Notes: generated by a model from the sequence alone, not told the origin. A DNA stretch of 64,000 bases from Rhodonellum psychrophilum GCM71 = DSM 17998 (GCF_000381545.1 NZ_KB906673.1:496001-560000), one strand, 5' to 3'. Shown: positions 9,435 through 18,536, counted from the first letter of the stretch. Made by a program: numbers and translations.

Positions 9435-10415
9435 ATGACTGAGATTTTATATGATGAAATCCCCTCACTTGATTTGGCGGATTTTACTTCTGGAAATGCT
9501 GAAAAAAAGGCAGCTTTTGTAAAAAAATTAGGAGAAGCTTATCAAAATATCGGATTTGTGGCGATCAAGAACCACGGATTGAGCAAAGATTTGCAAAACA
9601 ATCTTTATGCGACGATACAGGAATTCTTTTCCCTTCCCGATTCGATCAAGACAAAATATGAGAAACCTGAAATAGGGTTTCAAAGAGGCTATACCGGTAA
9701 AGGAAAAGAACACGCCAAAGGTAGAAATACGGGCGACCTCAAGGAGTTTTACCATATTGGCCAGGATTTGGGTTTTATCCCCGACACCGATCCGATCAGG
9801 GCTGAATATCCAGAAAATGTTTGGCCTGAGGAATTGCCGAAATTCAGGGAAATTGGTTTGGAAACCTATCGTACGCTTGAATCAGCCGGGAAAAATATGC
9901 TCCGGGCCATTGCACTTCACCTAGAACTTCCTGAAGATTTTTTCGAAGAAAAAGTCATTTATGGCAATTCCATCCTACGACAAATACACTATTTCCCGAT
10001 AGAAAACCCCGATGAAGTGCCTGCAGATGCCGTACGCGCAGCCGAACACGGAGACATCAACCTGATCACCCTTCTTATGGGCGCAAGCGCAGACGGTTTG
10101 CAAGTTTTGAGAAGGGATGGAAAATGGATCCCCATCACCGCATTGCCCGACCAACTTGTTGTCAATGTGGGCGATATGCTGGAAAGGTTGACCAACAAGA
10201 AATTAAAGTCCACCATCCATAGAGTGGTCAATCCCGCTCGGGAAATGATGCACACAAGCAGGTATTCCATTCCGTTTTTTATGCACCCAAGATCTGAAAT
10301 GGACCTCACTTGCTTGGAAAGCTGTATTGATGAAGACCATCCAAAGCAATTTTCGGACGCGACAGCCGGTGAATTCCTAGATGAGCGTTTGAGGGAGCTA
10401 GGTCTAAAAAAATAA
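9435..10415 (+). CDS. 2-oxoglutarate/Fe(II)-dependent oxygenase, isopenicillin N synthase-like
   Basis: A 326-residue cytoplasmic non-heme iron oxygenase. The N-terminal DIOX_N region is present (SLDLADFTSG, YQNIGFVAIKNHGL), followed by the double-stranded beta-helix core. The facial triad is visible: His and Asp in AEHGDINLITLL and the distal His in STIHRVVNP, with the 2-oxoglutarate-binding Arg-x-Ser in TSRYSIPFF. The substrate cannot be told from sequence; bacterial members act on small molecules. The stop codon is 3 bases before the next ATG, so it is probably co-transcribed with the chromate transporter gene. Confidence 0.9.
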   Translation: MTEILYDEIPSLDLADFTSGNAEKKAAFVKKLGEAYQNIGFVAIKNHGLSKDLQNNLYATIQEFFSLPDSIKTKYEKPEIGFQRGYTGKGKEHAKGRNTGDLKEFYHIGQDLGFIPDTDPIRAEYPENVWPEELPKFREIGLETYRTLESAGKNMLRAIALHLELPEDFFEEKVIYGNSILRQIHYFPIENPDEVPADAVRAAEHGDINLITLLMGASADGLQVLRRDGKWIPITALPDQLVVNVGDMLERLTNKKLKSTIHRVVNPAREMMHTSRYSIPFFMHPRSEMDLTCLESCIDEDHPKQFSDATAGEFLDERLRELGLKK

Positions 10416-10418
10416 ACC

Positions 10419-11639
10419 ATGGAAACCAGAAAAGGACGGTATTTTCTTTATTTGAAGGATGTATTGTTGCTTTCTGTGACCGCATTTGGAGGCCCGCAGG
10501 TCTTTTTGGCCATGGTTTTGGATACCATGGTCAAAAAGAGGGGCTATATTACTGAAGAAGACCTTTGGGAATTGAATGCCTTGTGTCAGGTACTTCCAGG
10601 TCCCACTTCAACACAAACGATCTCTGCAATCGGCTTCCGAATCGGAGGCCCATTGCTAGCTTACTTTTCCCTTTTTGTCTGGATTTTGCCCGCCACGCTG
10701 CTGATGATCATCGCGGCCTTTTTGATTGATTTTCTCCAGGAAAATACCCCCGGCGCCTTGAATTTCGCGAAATTCATTCAGCCCATGGCCATCGGTTTTA
10801 TCATCTATGCTGCCCAAAAGACAATTTTCAAAATGATCAAAACAACAGAAGCGATGATGCTTATGATGTTTTCGGCCTTTATTTCATTCTTCTATAATTC
10901 TCCATTTGTTTTTCCCGTGTTGTTGTTGGTTGGGGGGATTGCCACCTCACTCAAATACCACAAGCAGCCAAAAGAGGAGGGAGATAAAAAACTGGTCATC
11001 TCCTGGTCCAATTTCTACCTTTGGGGTGGGATTCTGGTCTTGGCGGCAGTGCTGGGTGCATTGACCAAGAATCAATCGGTACTGCTCTTCGAAAATTTTT
11101 ACCGAAATGGGAGTTTGATCTTTGGAGGCGGGCAAGTTTTGGTCCCCTACCTGTATACTGAATTTGTAGAATTCAAAAAATTTCTATCCTCTGAGGAGTT
11201 TTTGACGGGTTATGCCATCTCACAGGGAATACCAGGACCGACTTTCAGCATCAGTTCCTACGTAGGGGCTTTGTCCATGAGGAATTTTGGCCTTGGGGGT
11301 TTTCTGATGGGGGGATTTATCGCTGCTGCAGGGATATTTTTACCCGGAACGTTTCTGATTTTCTTCGTCATCCGTTTTTGGGATCAATTGAAGAAATACA
11401 GGCCGGTACGCGCGGCATTGGAAGGGATCAATGCGGTAAGTTGCGGAATGCTGATCGCAGCAGCTTATCTGCTTTTTGAGCCTCTTGAAGCCAATCTCTT
11501 CAATATCTTGGCCATCGTTTGCACCTATTTGCTTTTGCAGTTTTCCCGGCTCGCCTCACCTTTAATCATCGTCATCGGAATCCTTGCGGGGATTGCCTAC
11601 AACTGGTTGGCCACTGGATTTTTTTTGCCAGCGTCTTAG
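10419..11639 (+). CDS. chrA: Chromate transporter, CHR family, two-domain form
   Basis: An integral inner-membrane protein of 406 residues with two homologous halves. The N half has SVTAFGGPQVFLAMV and QVLPGPTSTQ; the C half has LIFGGGQVLVPYL and ISQGIPGPTFSISSY. These are the paired GG and PGP signatures of ChrA (PF02417). Family members export chromate and reduce its toxicity, though many homologues are untested and could move other oxyanions. It follows the oxygenase gene by 3 bases. The next gene is convergent, and I see no clear terminator in the 75-base gap. Confidence 0.92.
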   Translation: METRKGRYFLYLKDVLLLSVTAFGGPQVFLAMVLDTMVKKRGYITEEDLWELNALCQVLPGPTSTQTISAIGFRIGGPLLAYFSLFVWILPATLLMIIAAFLIDFLQENTPGALNFAKFIQPMAIGFIIYAAQKTIFKMIKTTEAMMLMMFSAFISFFYNSPFVFPVLLLVGGIATSLKYHKQPKEEGDKKLVISWSNFYLWGGILVLAAVLGALTKNQSVLLFENFYRNGSLIFGGGQVLVPYLYTEFVEFKKFLSSEEFLTGYAISQGIPGPTFSISSYVGALSMRNFGLGGFLMGGFIAAAGIFLPGTFLIFFVIRFWDQLKKYRPVRAALEGINAVSCGMLIAAAYLLFEPLEANLFNILAIVCTYLLLQFSRLASPLIIVIGILAGIAYNWLATGFFLPAS

Positions 11640-11714
11640 TTCCCATTATACAATCGCCAATATCCAGAAGTAGGAATTTTTTTTCAAGATTCCCCAGATC
11701 CAAAGATGCTTTAT

Positions 11715-12578
11715 TCAATTTTTGTGGAATCCTGATTTTGGAAATGCGCCCATCAGGGAGACAATAGCGGAGATCAGGAAGAAAATCAAACTGAAGGCTA
11801 CAGCGGCATTTTTATCGATCCCTACATATTCATGGCTAAAAATAAAGACAAGTTCCCGCGCACCCACACCCCCAATGGTCAGCGGGAGCACAGCGATGAT
11901 GGAGGATACCAAGAACACAAACTGGTATTCCAATATATTTTCATTAATGCCCAAGGAGATCAAGATGCAATAGGCACAGACCAATTGGATAACCTGACCC
12001 ATGATGGAATACAAATTGGCCAACAGGAACGAGGGGAGGAATTTTTTGAACATCAGTTTTTGAACAAGGAAAAAAACCGGAAAAACCAATAGTAGCCCAA
12101 TAGAACTCAAAGTTTTAAGAGGGAAATCATTGAGTAAGGGGAAATCGATTTTTACTACCAAGACCAAGCCAAAAAGAAGGAAAAGGATGGCCACCAAGCC
12201 ACCCAATCTGTCGAGTAGGACAGATTGAAGTAAGGGTTTCAGGGGTGTTCCGTGGTGTTTGTTGAGCTTATACACTTTGTATCCATCGCCACCCATTCCA
12301 CCGGGTAGGAAAAGGTTGTAAAACATCCCGATACTGTACAACTTGATGTTGTGGATTTCGGAGATGTAAAGGCCAATATTCCGGAAGTAGGCATTGAGGC
12401 GCAAGGCTGTCAGAAATTTACTCAGAATAAAAAGCAGCATCGCGATAAAAAGCCAAGTCCACTTTGCGGTGATGATCACCGATAAGAGTTGATCGGTATC
12501 GATTTTCCGGAAAACCAAAAAAATAGCCAACCCCGTCAGGATCAGCTTTAAGATTAATTTGATTGTTTTTTTATTCAC
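11715..12578 (-). CDS. Lysylphosphatidylglycerol synthase-type flippase-like membrane protein (UPF0104)
   Basis: A polytopic membrane protein of about 287 residues with the flippase-like domain of the LPG_synthase_TM family: FNLFLPGGMGGDGYKVYKL near residue 90 and LPLTIGGVGARELVFIF near residue 245 are diagnostic. I chose the GTG at 12578 (VNKKTIKLILKL), which overlaps the upstream gene's stop by 8 bases. An upstream TTG at 12626 is in frame, but its extra residues are hydrophilic and lie inside the neighbouring gene. Pairing with a polyprenyl-phosphate glycosyltransferase suggests transfer or flipping of a lipid-linked sugar, which is inference. Confidence 0.85.
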   Translation of the reverse strand: MNKKTIKLILKLILTGLAIFLVFRKIDTDQLLSVIITAKWTWLFIAMLLFILSKFLTALRLNAYFRNIGLYISEIHNIKLYSIGMFYNLFLPGGMGGDGYKVYKLNKHHGTPLKPLLQSVLLDRLGGLVAILFLLFGLVLVVKIDFPLLNDFPLKTLSSIGLLLVFPVFFLVQKLMFKKFLPSFLLANLYSIMGQVIQLVCAYCILISLGINENILEYQFVFLVSSIIAVLPLTIGGVGARELVFIFSHEYVGIDKNAAVAFSLIFFLISAIVSLMGAFPKSGFHKN

Positions 12579-13512
12579 CCTGAAAAACGGATTTGATTTT
12601 GTAAGTGGTTTTGTTCTGGGATTCAAAATACGTTCTCACGATGATCTCAGCAACAATACCTGTGGTAATGAGCTGGATCCCTGCCAAAAGGAATATAAAT
12701 CCCAATAGGAGTATCGGTCTGCCCCAAATGTCTCCCCCGAGGATTTTCTCGACAAGCAAATAAATGTTGATCACGATTCCCACGAAAAAAGACAACATCC
12801 CCAAGGTTCCGAAAATATGGATGGGGCGTTGAAAATACTTTTGGAAAAACAGCATCAGGATCAAATCCGCCATTACCTTAAAAGTCCTGCTCAAGCCGTA
12901 TTTAGAGGTTCCGTGGATCCGGGGATGGTGTTTCACATCCACTTCTGTCATGGTGGCGCCTTCTTGCTTGGCCAAAACCGGGATAAATCGGTGGAGCTCT
13001 CCGTACAGCCCCATGTTTTGGGCGATATCAGCCCGATATACCCTTAGGCTACATCCGTAATCGTTCAAATAAACTTTGGTGGTGTTCCGGATCACCCAAT
13101 TGGCGATTTTACTTGGAAACTTTCTGAGTACAAACCCATCCTGTCTGTTGGCTCTTCTGCCTGCCACGACATCCCAGTTTTCGGAAATGGCTTTTTCCAA
13201 CATCATCGGGATATCCGTTGGGTCGTTTTGAAGATCACCGTCCATGGTCGCGATGTATTCGGCACTGGCCATGTCTATCCCTGCGGAAAGAGCCGTGGTC
13301 TGACCATAGTTTTTATTGAATATGATCAGTTTTGTTCTGTTGTTGGCATATTTTTTCACTTCCGCCACCGTCTCGTCTGTGGCGCCATCTTCCACCAAAA
13401 TGACTTCATAATCCAAATCCTTCAGTGCTGAATATGTGGAGGCTAACAGGGGTTTGATATTCTCCTCTTCGTTGAAGACGGTGATGACAACAGAAATTAA
13501 TGGCTTGGTCAT
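12571..13512 (-). CDS. Family 2 glycosyltransferase, polyprenyl-phosphate sugar transferase type (DPM1/GtrB-like)
   Basis: A 313-residue GT-A glycosyltransferase. The nucleotide-sugar fold is at the N-terminus (SVVITVFNEEENI, the EDGATDET loop, then the metal site in ATMDGDLQNDP). Two C-terminal membrane helices lie at about residues 230-290. This matches enzymes such as GtrB or ArnC that load a sugar on undecaprenyl phosphate at the inner face of the inner membrane. The sugar is unknown. It overlaps the flippase-like gene downstream, so the two probably form one operon. Confidence 0.92.
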   Translation of the reverse strand: MTKPLISVVITVFNEEENIKPLLASTYSALKDLDYEVILVEDGATDETVAEVKKYANNRTKLIIFNKNYGQTTALSAGIDMASAEYIATMDGDLQNDPTDIPMMLEKAISENWDVVAGRRANRQDGFVLRKFPSKIANWVIRNTTKVYLNDYGCSLRVYRADIAQNMGLYGELHRFIPVLAKQEGATMTEVDVKHHPRIHGTSKYGLSRTFKVMADLILMLFFQKYFQRPIHIFGTLGMLSFFVGIVINIYLLVEKILGGDIWGRPILLLGFIFLLAGIQLITTGIVAEIIVRTYFESQNKTTYKIKSVFQGE

Positions 13513-13770
13513 GAAAATAAAATTTCCCCAAAAATAGGGTTTTAATTCAGAGGCAACAAATAAACGGGCTAATTGAGTTTTTTGTAACTATTCAGGTGTT
13601 TTCAATCCAGTGATATACACATGGTTTTGTTACAAATTTTGGGACCTTTTGAATTCAGATCAAAGAATCAATCTGCTGAGCGTAAAAACGCGCCCACAGC
13701 CGGATTGACAATGCCCTTGACCGCAGGCAAATTCAAATCGGATCGGCTTCCTGTCCTGATTCCATGGTTT
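13513..13770. other. Intergenic stretch without recognisable gene
   Basis: The interval upstream of the glycosyltransferase gene, up to repeat copy D, has no credible ORF. It presumably holds the leftward promoter of the operon at 13512. A short piece near 13670-13690 (AATCTGCTGAGCGTAA) loosely resembles sequence before repeat copy A (AATCTGTCCGACGTAA, near 4415), so the repeat may extend further than its inverted ends. Confidence 0.4.
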
Positions 13771-13945
13771 CTAAACCCGTAGTACGCACTGCTAATTTTA
13801 ATTCAGGATGAAATTGCTTAATAATCAGTCAGTTGTTTGCTGTTTTTGACCGCACCATATCGGTAATGCGCCTTATTCTCTAAAAGTCTGATTTTCTTGC
13901 AGTTCCAACCCCATTTGAAAGCCCAATGCATATTGCGGGTTTTAA
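13771..13945. repeat. Dispersed ~175-bp intergenic repeat, copy D
   Basis: This starts CTAAACCCGTAGTACGCACT and ends CAATGCATATTGCGGGTTTT. It shares TTAATAATCAGTCAG, ATGCGCCTTATTCTCTAAAA and GTCTGATTTTCTTGCAGTT with copies A and C. It lies in the gap between two leftward genes, next to a strong bidirectional terminator. Confidence 0.75.
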
Positions 13946-13963
13946 CATTGCATTCAGGATTTT

Positions 13964-14011
13964 CTCATTTCAAAAAAAGGCAGTCATTCGACTGCCTTTT
14001 TTTGAAATGAG
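13964..14011. terminator. Bidirectional terminator with 22-bp perfect stem
   Basis: The arms 13964-13985 and 13990-14011 are exact reverse complements around an ATTC loop (core GGCAGTC/GACTGCC, with an A-run on one side and a T-run on the other). It lies 3' of the leftward gene that ends at 14062. Confidence 0.9.
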
Positions 14012-14061
14012 TGCTGTTCCTTGAATCGTAATCCGATCAATGTCGGTTTTTGGAAGGGTTC

Positions 14062-14748
14062 TTATTGGCGATTTTGGATGATATTTACGTTTTTATCCCT
14101 TATTCCCAATCCCAGAAGTTCAAACTCTTCATTTCCCCTTGTTTCTGTGGTCAGTAAAATCCGGGTATCCGACAATCCAATTACTTCGCAAAGGATGGCT
14201 TGGTTTTCAGAAGTAAATATTTTCACCAAAACTCTTCCCCCTTTTTCCTGAATGTCCTCGACTTTTATTCGTTGTACCGGTTTGGACTGAATCTGATCAA
14301 TGACTTTCCATGCATTTCGATTGTATTTTCTGCTCAACTCAATTTGCAATTGGTTATCCTTTAGAAAATCACGTGCTTTTGTAAAATTTATTTCACCCTC
14401 TTGCCTATAAGTTGAAGCTGAATAACTGGCTGTCTTGGAAAAAACGCTGTTTTCAGGGTTGAAATTTTTGATATAGAGATGACTTGCGCCCCTAAGTGAG
14501 GCCTCTGTCTTTAATTTTTCCATCGCCCGGTTTTGGATGGTATTGATCGCAGAGATTGAAAATACTCCCTTTGCCTTTGAGAAAATATCCCCAGTTTTTT
14601 TTATTCCTTCGGTATTTTCGAGTTGATCAAGAATAACAATCTCAGCGATTGGCGTGTAACCTGGAAGATTCCAGGATTCGTCGAATTGGGCAAAAGTAAT
14701 CGACGGCGCAAGGGCGATAAACAATAAGATCAATCTTTTCATATTCAT
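14062..14748 (-). CDS. Secreted hypothetical protein
   Basis: A protein of about 228 residues with an N-terminal signal peptide (MKRLILLFIALAPSITFAQ, cut after AFAQ-like FAQ). The mature part has an alpha/beta stretch with ASLRGASHLYIKNFNPE, which resembles envelope proteins that sum or name residues for stress detection, then a basic middle region and a C-terminal domain (GGRVLVKIFTSENQAILCEVIGLSD) like a small beta barrel. I recognise no named family. The ATG at 14748 or 14742 is the likely start; the TTG at 14751 is less likely. It is monocistronic, with terminators on both sides. Confidence 0.7.
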   Translation of the reverse strand: MNMKRLILLFIALAPSITFAQFDESWNLPGYTPIAEIVILDQLENTEGIKKTGDIFSKAKGVFSISAINTIQNRAMEKLKTEASLRGASHLYIKNFNPENSVFSKTASYSASTYRQEGEINFTKARDFLKDNQLQIELSRKYNRNAWKVIDQIQSKPVQRIKVEDIQEKGGRVLVKIFTSENQAILCEVIGLSDTRILLTTETRGNEEFELLGLGIRDKNVNIIQNRQ

Positions 14749-14983
14749 CAATATTTGGTAAGGTTAGTTGATTGTAGTTTTATAAATAAAAAGACTTGCC
14801 GTTAAGATTTGTTAGAAAAACTTTAAAGAATACCCAAGTGATCGATTACATAAATCATGAACTTGCTTGAGTTCCTTTCAAAAGATAATTTTAGTCAATT
14901 TTTTAAACTAATCAAGCTTTTTATGATCTTCATTTTAAGAATTTTCTTCAGATTTCAACCTGATTATCTAACCCCAAGTGGGG

Positions 14984-15028
14984 TTCAAATCAAAAAGCCA
15001 CTGATTATCAGTGGCTTTTTGATTTGAA
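14984..15028. terminator. Terminator with 22-bp arms, likely bidirectional
   Basis: TTCAAATCAAAAAGCCACTG and its exact complement flank a TTA-type loop (arms 14984-15005 and 15007-15028). It lies 20 bases beyond the stop of the leftward gene ending at 15048. The rest of 14752-14983 shows no gene. Confidence 0.85.
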
Positions 15029-15047
15029 CTTTCTTTTTTGGAAATGG

Positions 15048-15752
15048 TCAGATAAGATTTCCTTGCTCATCCCATTGGGCAATTTCGCCTCGATCTTCGG
15101 GCTTTAAATAAACGGAAAGATATTTTTCCTCATATTGGAGCCCATGTTTTTTCATGACTTCCTCTGGTACACCGTCCCAGACATTTGCCCGGTTCCCAAT
15201 ATAGCCCAGATCTTTGAATCCCACCTCTGTGGTGAAGAATCCCGTAGCGGTGAGATTGCGCATCATGTTGAAAAACCTTACCCCTGTATCCACTTCTGGT
15301 TTAGCTTTTTCTGGCCAAGCGATAGCATCAATGACTTGCATCCGCTCGTTTTCTGAAAGCGCCATAAAGAGTTTGCCATAATGGTCCTCACTGAAATGGT
15401 CCAGCCACATCAATCCGCCCCTCATGGGCGTTTGGTAGGAAGGTTGGTCTTTCACCATGAACTCAATGAAATCAGGTACGCCCACTTCTGTCGCACTGCC
15501 GGAAATGTCATCCTTGGGGATAATGATGTCCACCAAGACATCGAGTTTCTTCCTTTCCTCATCAGTGAAGAAAGTTTCCGAAAGCAATTTTTGGTCTCGG
15601 AGATCTTCATCGGGTATTCGGCCGCCGACGGTACCGCCTCCTATTTTTGGCGAATATTCAAGTTTTTTGTCTTCGGGATTGCAAGCGGTCAGGAGGAATC
15701 CTGAGCCTATTGTTCCGGTGAAAAGGAGTTTGAGATTTTCTCTTCTGTTCAT
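15048..15752 (-). CDS. Gluconate 2-dehydrogenase subunit 3 family protein (Tat-type small subunit)
   Basis: A 234-residue protein of the Gluconate_2-dh3 family (PF13618-like). The N-terminus reads MNRRENLKLLFTGTIG, then LLTAC, combining a twin-arginine-like signal with a lipobox (Cys24). The body includes FFTDEERKKLDVLVDIIIPKDD, GVPDFIEFMV and MRGGLMWLD, typical of the small chaperone-like subunit. In characterised bacterial FAD-dependent sugar dehydrogenases this subunit carries the catalytic subunit through the Tat system. It lies 10 bases downstream of the GMC oxidoreductase gene and is almost certainly co-translated with it. Confidence 0.9.
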   Translation of the reverse strand: MNRRENLKLLFTGTIGSGFLLTACNPEDKKLEYSPKIGGGTVGGRIPDEDLRDQKLLSETFFTDEERKKLDVLVDIIIPKDDISGSATEVGVPDFIEFMVKDQPSYQTPMRGGLMWLDHFSEDHYGKLFMALSENERMQVIDAIAWPEKAKPEVDTGVRFFNMMRNLTATGFFTTEVGFKDLGYIGNRANVWDGVPEEVMKKHGLQYEEKYLSVYLKPEDRGEIAQWDEQGNLI

Positions 15753-15762
15753 GGTTCCGGTC

Positions 15763-17505
15763 TTAAATGTTTTTCTTTTTTAATTCACTGATGATGAAAT
15801 CCGACGTTCTCCAAGACAGGGCCAAAATGGTCCAGGTTGGGTTTTTATCCGCTTGGGATACAAATGGGCCCGCATCGACCACAAAGAGATTGTCACAATC
15901 CCATGCCTGACAATTGCTGTTCAATACTGATGTTGCCGGGTCATTGCCCATTCTGGTTGTCCCGACCTCATGGATGATCCTTCCCGGGGTGGCCAATCCG
16001 TACATGGTTTCAGGCCCAGGTTTAGTCCCCATCAAGATCGCTCCTGCGTTGGTCAGGATTTCCTCAAAGGTGTCCTGCATGTGCTTGGCTTGGTTGATTT
16101 CATGTTCTGTCCATTGGTAATGGAAACGGAGAACAGGGATTCCAAATTTATCCACCACATTTGGGTCGATTTCGCAATAATTGCTGTATTGGGGAATGCT
16201 CTCTCCTCTGCCCGACATGCCGACAGTGGTCCCGTAAAAACTTCGGATGTCTTTTTTTAGCCCAGCTCCATAGCCCCCGTTGGGACTAGGATTTCCGAAT
16301 TCGTCTTTCACGTATTTCCTCATGGTATCCATGGCAAAGCCAAAACCATAAGAAGGCATGGACATGCCACCCCAATATTCAATGTGGTAGCCTCGGGCAA
16401 AATCCAGTTTTTTATTGTCAAGCCACCATGGCGTATAGACATGCATGCCTCCTACGCCATCTTCATTGTATCTTTCTCTATTGACCAGATCTGGAATAAT
16501 GCCCATTCTATCTGCTCCGGTAGAATCATGCAAATACCTTCCGAGCATTCCGCTGTGATTGCCCAATCCATTGGGATGTGATTTGGATTTGGAATTCATC
16601 ATGATCCGTGCGGATTCACAGGCAGATGCACCAAGGACGACTACCCTGGACTTGAGTTTGTATTCCTTCATGTCCAGTTTGTTCACATAGGAAACGCCAG
16701 TGGCTTTGCCGGCATCGTTAGTGGTGACTTTCCGGACCATTGCATGGGTATAAAGATCCACCTTTCCTTTTTTCATCGCGGGATGAACCAAACAGGTTCC
16801 GGCAGAAAAATCAGCATAAGCCTGACAACCGCGATTGCATTGCTTGCAAAAAAAGCAAACACCACGATCGTTGTTAATGGGGCGGGTGAGTATGGAAAGT
16901 CTTGAGGGAATGATAGGCAAATTGGTTCCTTTGGCGCCTTTGATCATGAAAAGCTCATGAAGCCTTGGTTTTGGAGGAGGAAGAAACAAGCCATCAGGCT
17001 CATTGTAAATCCCTTCCTTGGACCCAAATACACCGATCAACTTGTCAACTTTGTCATAATAGGGCTTGACATCATCGTAGCCGATCGGCCAATCATGCCC
17101 GAGTCCATCGATACTTTTTCTTTTAAAATCATTGGGACCAAAGCGAAGGGAGATTCTCCCCCAATGGTTGGTTCTTCCACCGACCATTCTGGATCGAAAC
17201 CAGTCGAATTTGGTTCCATTTCCCCGGGTATAGGGTTCACCTTCCATGTCCCAACCTCCAATGGCGGCATCGAAATCACCAAAAGGGCGGATTTGCGTTC
17301 CCCCGCCTCTTCTCGGAGATTCCCATGGATTTCGCAGTTGGGTCCTGTCTTCTTCTTTTGCTGGGTCAAAGTCAGCTCCAGCCTCTACGACTGCCACTGT
17401 TAATCCAGCTTCTGATAAAATTTTAGAGGCCATGCCGCCCCCGGCACCGGATCCTACGATAATGACATCGTATTCTTCTCCGGCTGATTGGGTCTGAAAA
17501 CTCAT
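15763..17505 (-). CDS. GMC family FAD-dependent oxidoreductase (periplasmic alcohol/sugar dehydrogenase type)
   Basis: A 580-residue flavoprotein. The FAD-binding Rossmann motif is at residues about 12-35 (DVIIVGSGAGGGMASKIL) with the acidic end VVEAGADFD. GRTNHWGRISLRF is the GMC signature, and the C-terminal GTTRMGND and VDAGPFVSQADKNPTWT close the FAD site. A cysteine cluster CFFCKQCNRGC sits at about residue 215, the position where FAD-glucose dehydrogenases carry an iron-sulfur cluster. The protein has no signal of its own; export probably depends on the small Tat subunit encoded next. Its substrate (sugar, sugar acid or alcohol) is unknown. No cytochrome c subunit is adjacent. Confidence 0.92.
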   Translation of the reverse strand: MSFQTQSAGEEYDVIIVGSGAGGGMASKILSEAGLTVAVVEAGADFDPAKEEDRTQLRNPWESPRRGGGTQIRPFGDFDAAIGGWDMEGEPYTRGNGTKFDWFRSRMVGGRTNHWGRISLRFGPNDFKRKSIDGLGHDWPIGYDDVKPYYDKVDKLIGVFGSKEGIYNEPDGLFLPPPKPRLHELFMIKGAKGTNLPIIPSRLSILTRPINNDRGVCFFCKQCNRGCQAYADFSAGTCLVHPAMKKGKVDLYTHAMVRKVTTNDAGKATGVSYVNKLDMKEYKLKSRVVVLGASACESARIMMNSKSKSHPNGLGNHSGMLGRYLHDSTGADRMGIIPDLVNRERYNEDGVGGMHVYTPWWLDNKKLDFARGYHIEYWGGMSMPSYGFGFAMDTMRKYVKDEFGNPSPNGGYGAGLKKDIRSFYGTTVGMSGRGESIPQYSNYCEIDPNVVDKFGIPVLRFHYQWTEHEINQAKHMQDTFEEILTNAGAILMGTKPGPETMYGLATPGRIIHEVGTTRMGNDPATSVLNSNCQAWDCDNLFVVDAGPFVSQADKNPTWTILALSWRTSDFIISELKKKNI

Positions 17506-17653
17506 GTTTGATGAAATTTTTAAATTTGTTTACCAAGTTAATTTAAAAATTTTGAAATCAAAAAACCTTTGTGTTTCCAAAAGAAGAAGTTTGTGTTATC
17601 GCGGCAATGGGTTATTTAAATGGTAAAGAAAATATAAACTACGTCTTGCCTAT

Positions 17654-18322
17654 TCATATCAATGGGGCCAAAAATTCCCAAATGGTCTCGAATACAATCA
17701 GGTGACCTTCTTCGGTGGGGTGGATGCCATCGGGAAGATTCAATGCCGGATTTCCGGCTACGCCTTCCAAAAGAAATGGAATCAAGGTGACATTCTCCTC
17801 CTGTGAAACCCGAGGGTAGAGCTCCCTAAACCCAGAGGCATAATCCTGGCCCATATTCGGGGGAATTTGCATTCCTGCCAGCAAGATTCTCGTCTTTGGA
17901 TATTTCGCCTTGACCATTTGAATCATAGCCCTGAGGTTTTTTTCGGTTTCTGAAATCGCAATTCCTCTCAAACCATCATTTCCGCCCAATTCCAATATGA
18001 AAATATCAGGTTCCTCTTCCAGAAACCATTCCAATCTTGCCACCCCGCTTGCCGTGGTTTCTCCGCTCAATCCTCCATTGATGATCCGGTAATCGAGTCC
18101 AAGGCTATCGATGCGACTTGCTACCAGGCCAGGAAAAGCATCTTCGGCTTCTATGCCGTATCCTGCGGTCAGGCTGTTGCCAAAGAAAAGGATCAGTTTT
18201 TTTTCCGTCTTGGTTTCCTGCTGTTCAAGATTCTCGGATTGCACCACTTTTTCGTCCTTTGGGGCACAAGAAAAAATAGAGAGGGTCAATACACACAGTA
18301 GTATTAGGGAATTCAATTTCAT
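17654..18322 (-). CDS. tesA: SGNH-hydrolase lipoprotein, TesA-like arylesterase/lysophospholipase
   Basis: A 222-residue lipoprotein (MKLNSLILLCVLTLSIFSC, Cys19). All SGNH blocks are visible: the GNSLTAGYG nucleophile block, the Gly block NGGLSGETTASG, the Asn block LELGGNDGLRG, and Asp/His in LPDGIHPTEEGH. TesA-type enzymes hydrolyse short esters and lysophospholipids in the periplasm. It is transcribed away from a YbbA/YbbP-like ABC pair, the same neighbourhood as E. coli tesA-ybbA-ybbP, which supports the assignment. Confidence 0.92.
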   Translation of the reverse strand: MKLNSLILLCVLTLSIFSCAPKDEKVVQSENLEQQETKTEKKLILFFGNSLTAGYGIEAEDAFPGLVASRIDSLGLDYRIINGGLSGETTASGVARLEWFLEEEPDIFILELGGNDGLRGIAISETEKNLRAMIQMVKAKYPKTRILLAGMQIPPNMGQDYASGFRELYPRVSQEENVTLIPFLLEGVAGNPALNLPDGIHPTEEGHLIVFETIWEFLAPLI

Positions 18323-18536
18323 ACAGATAGACGTCTAGTTACATTTGGTTTCAAGGGGCCAAGTATTGTTGTTTGCCTGCTTCATGAAGCCAGCCCGCTG
18401 GGCAATAGTTTCAAAAATACGATTTTCAGCGCATTTTTGTTCAAAGCCAAGCCTATACCTTATATTTACGCCAAACATTTAAACCTTTTGGCCGTCTTAT
18501 ACTGTTACCTTGCCAACTAAAACCCCAGCAATTTTT

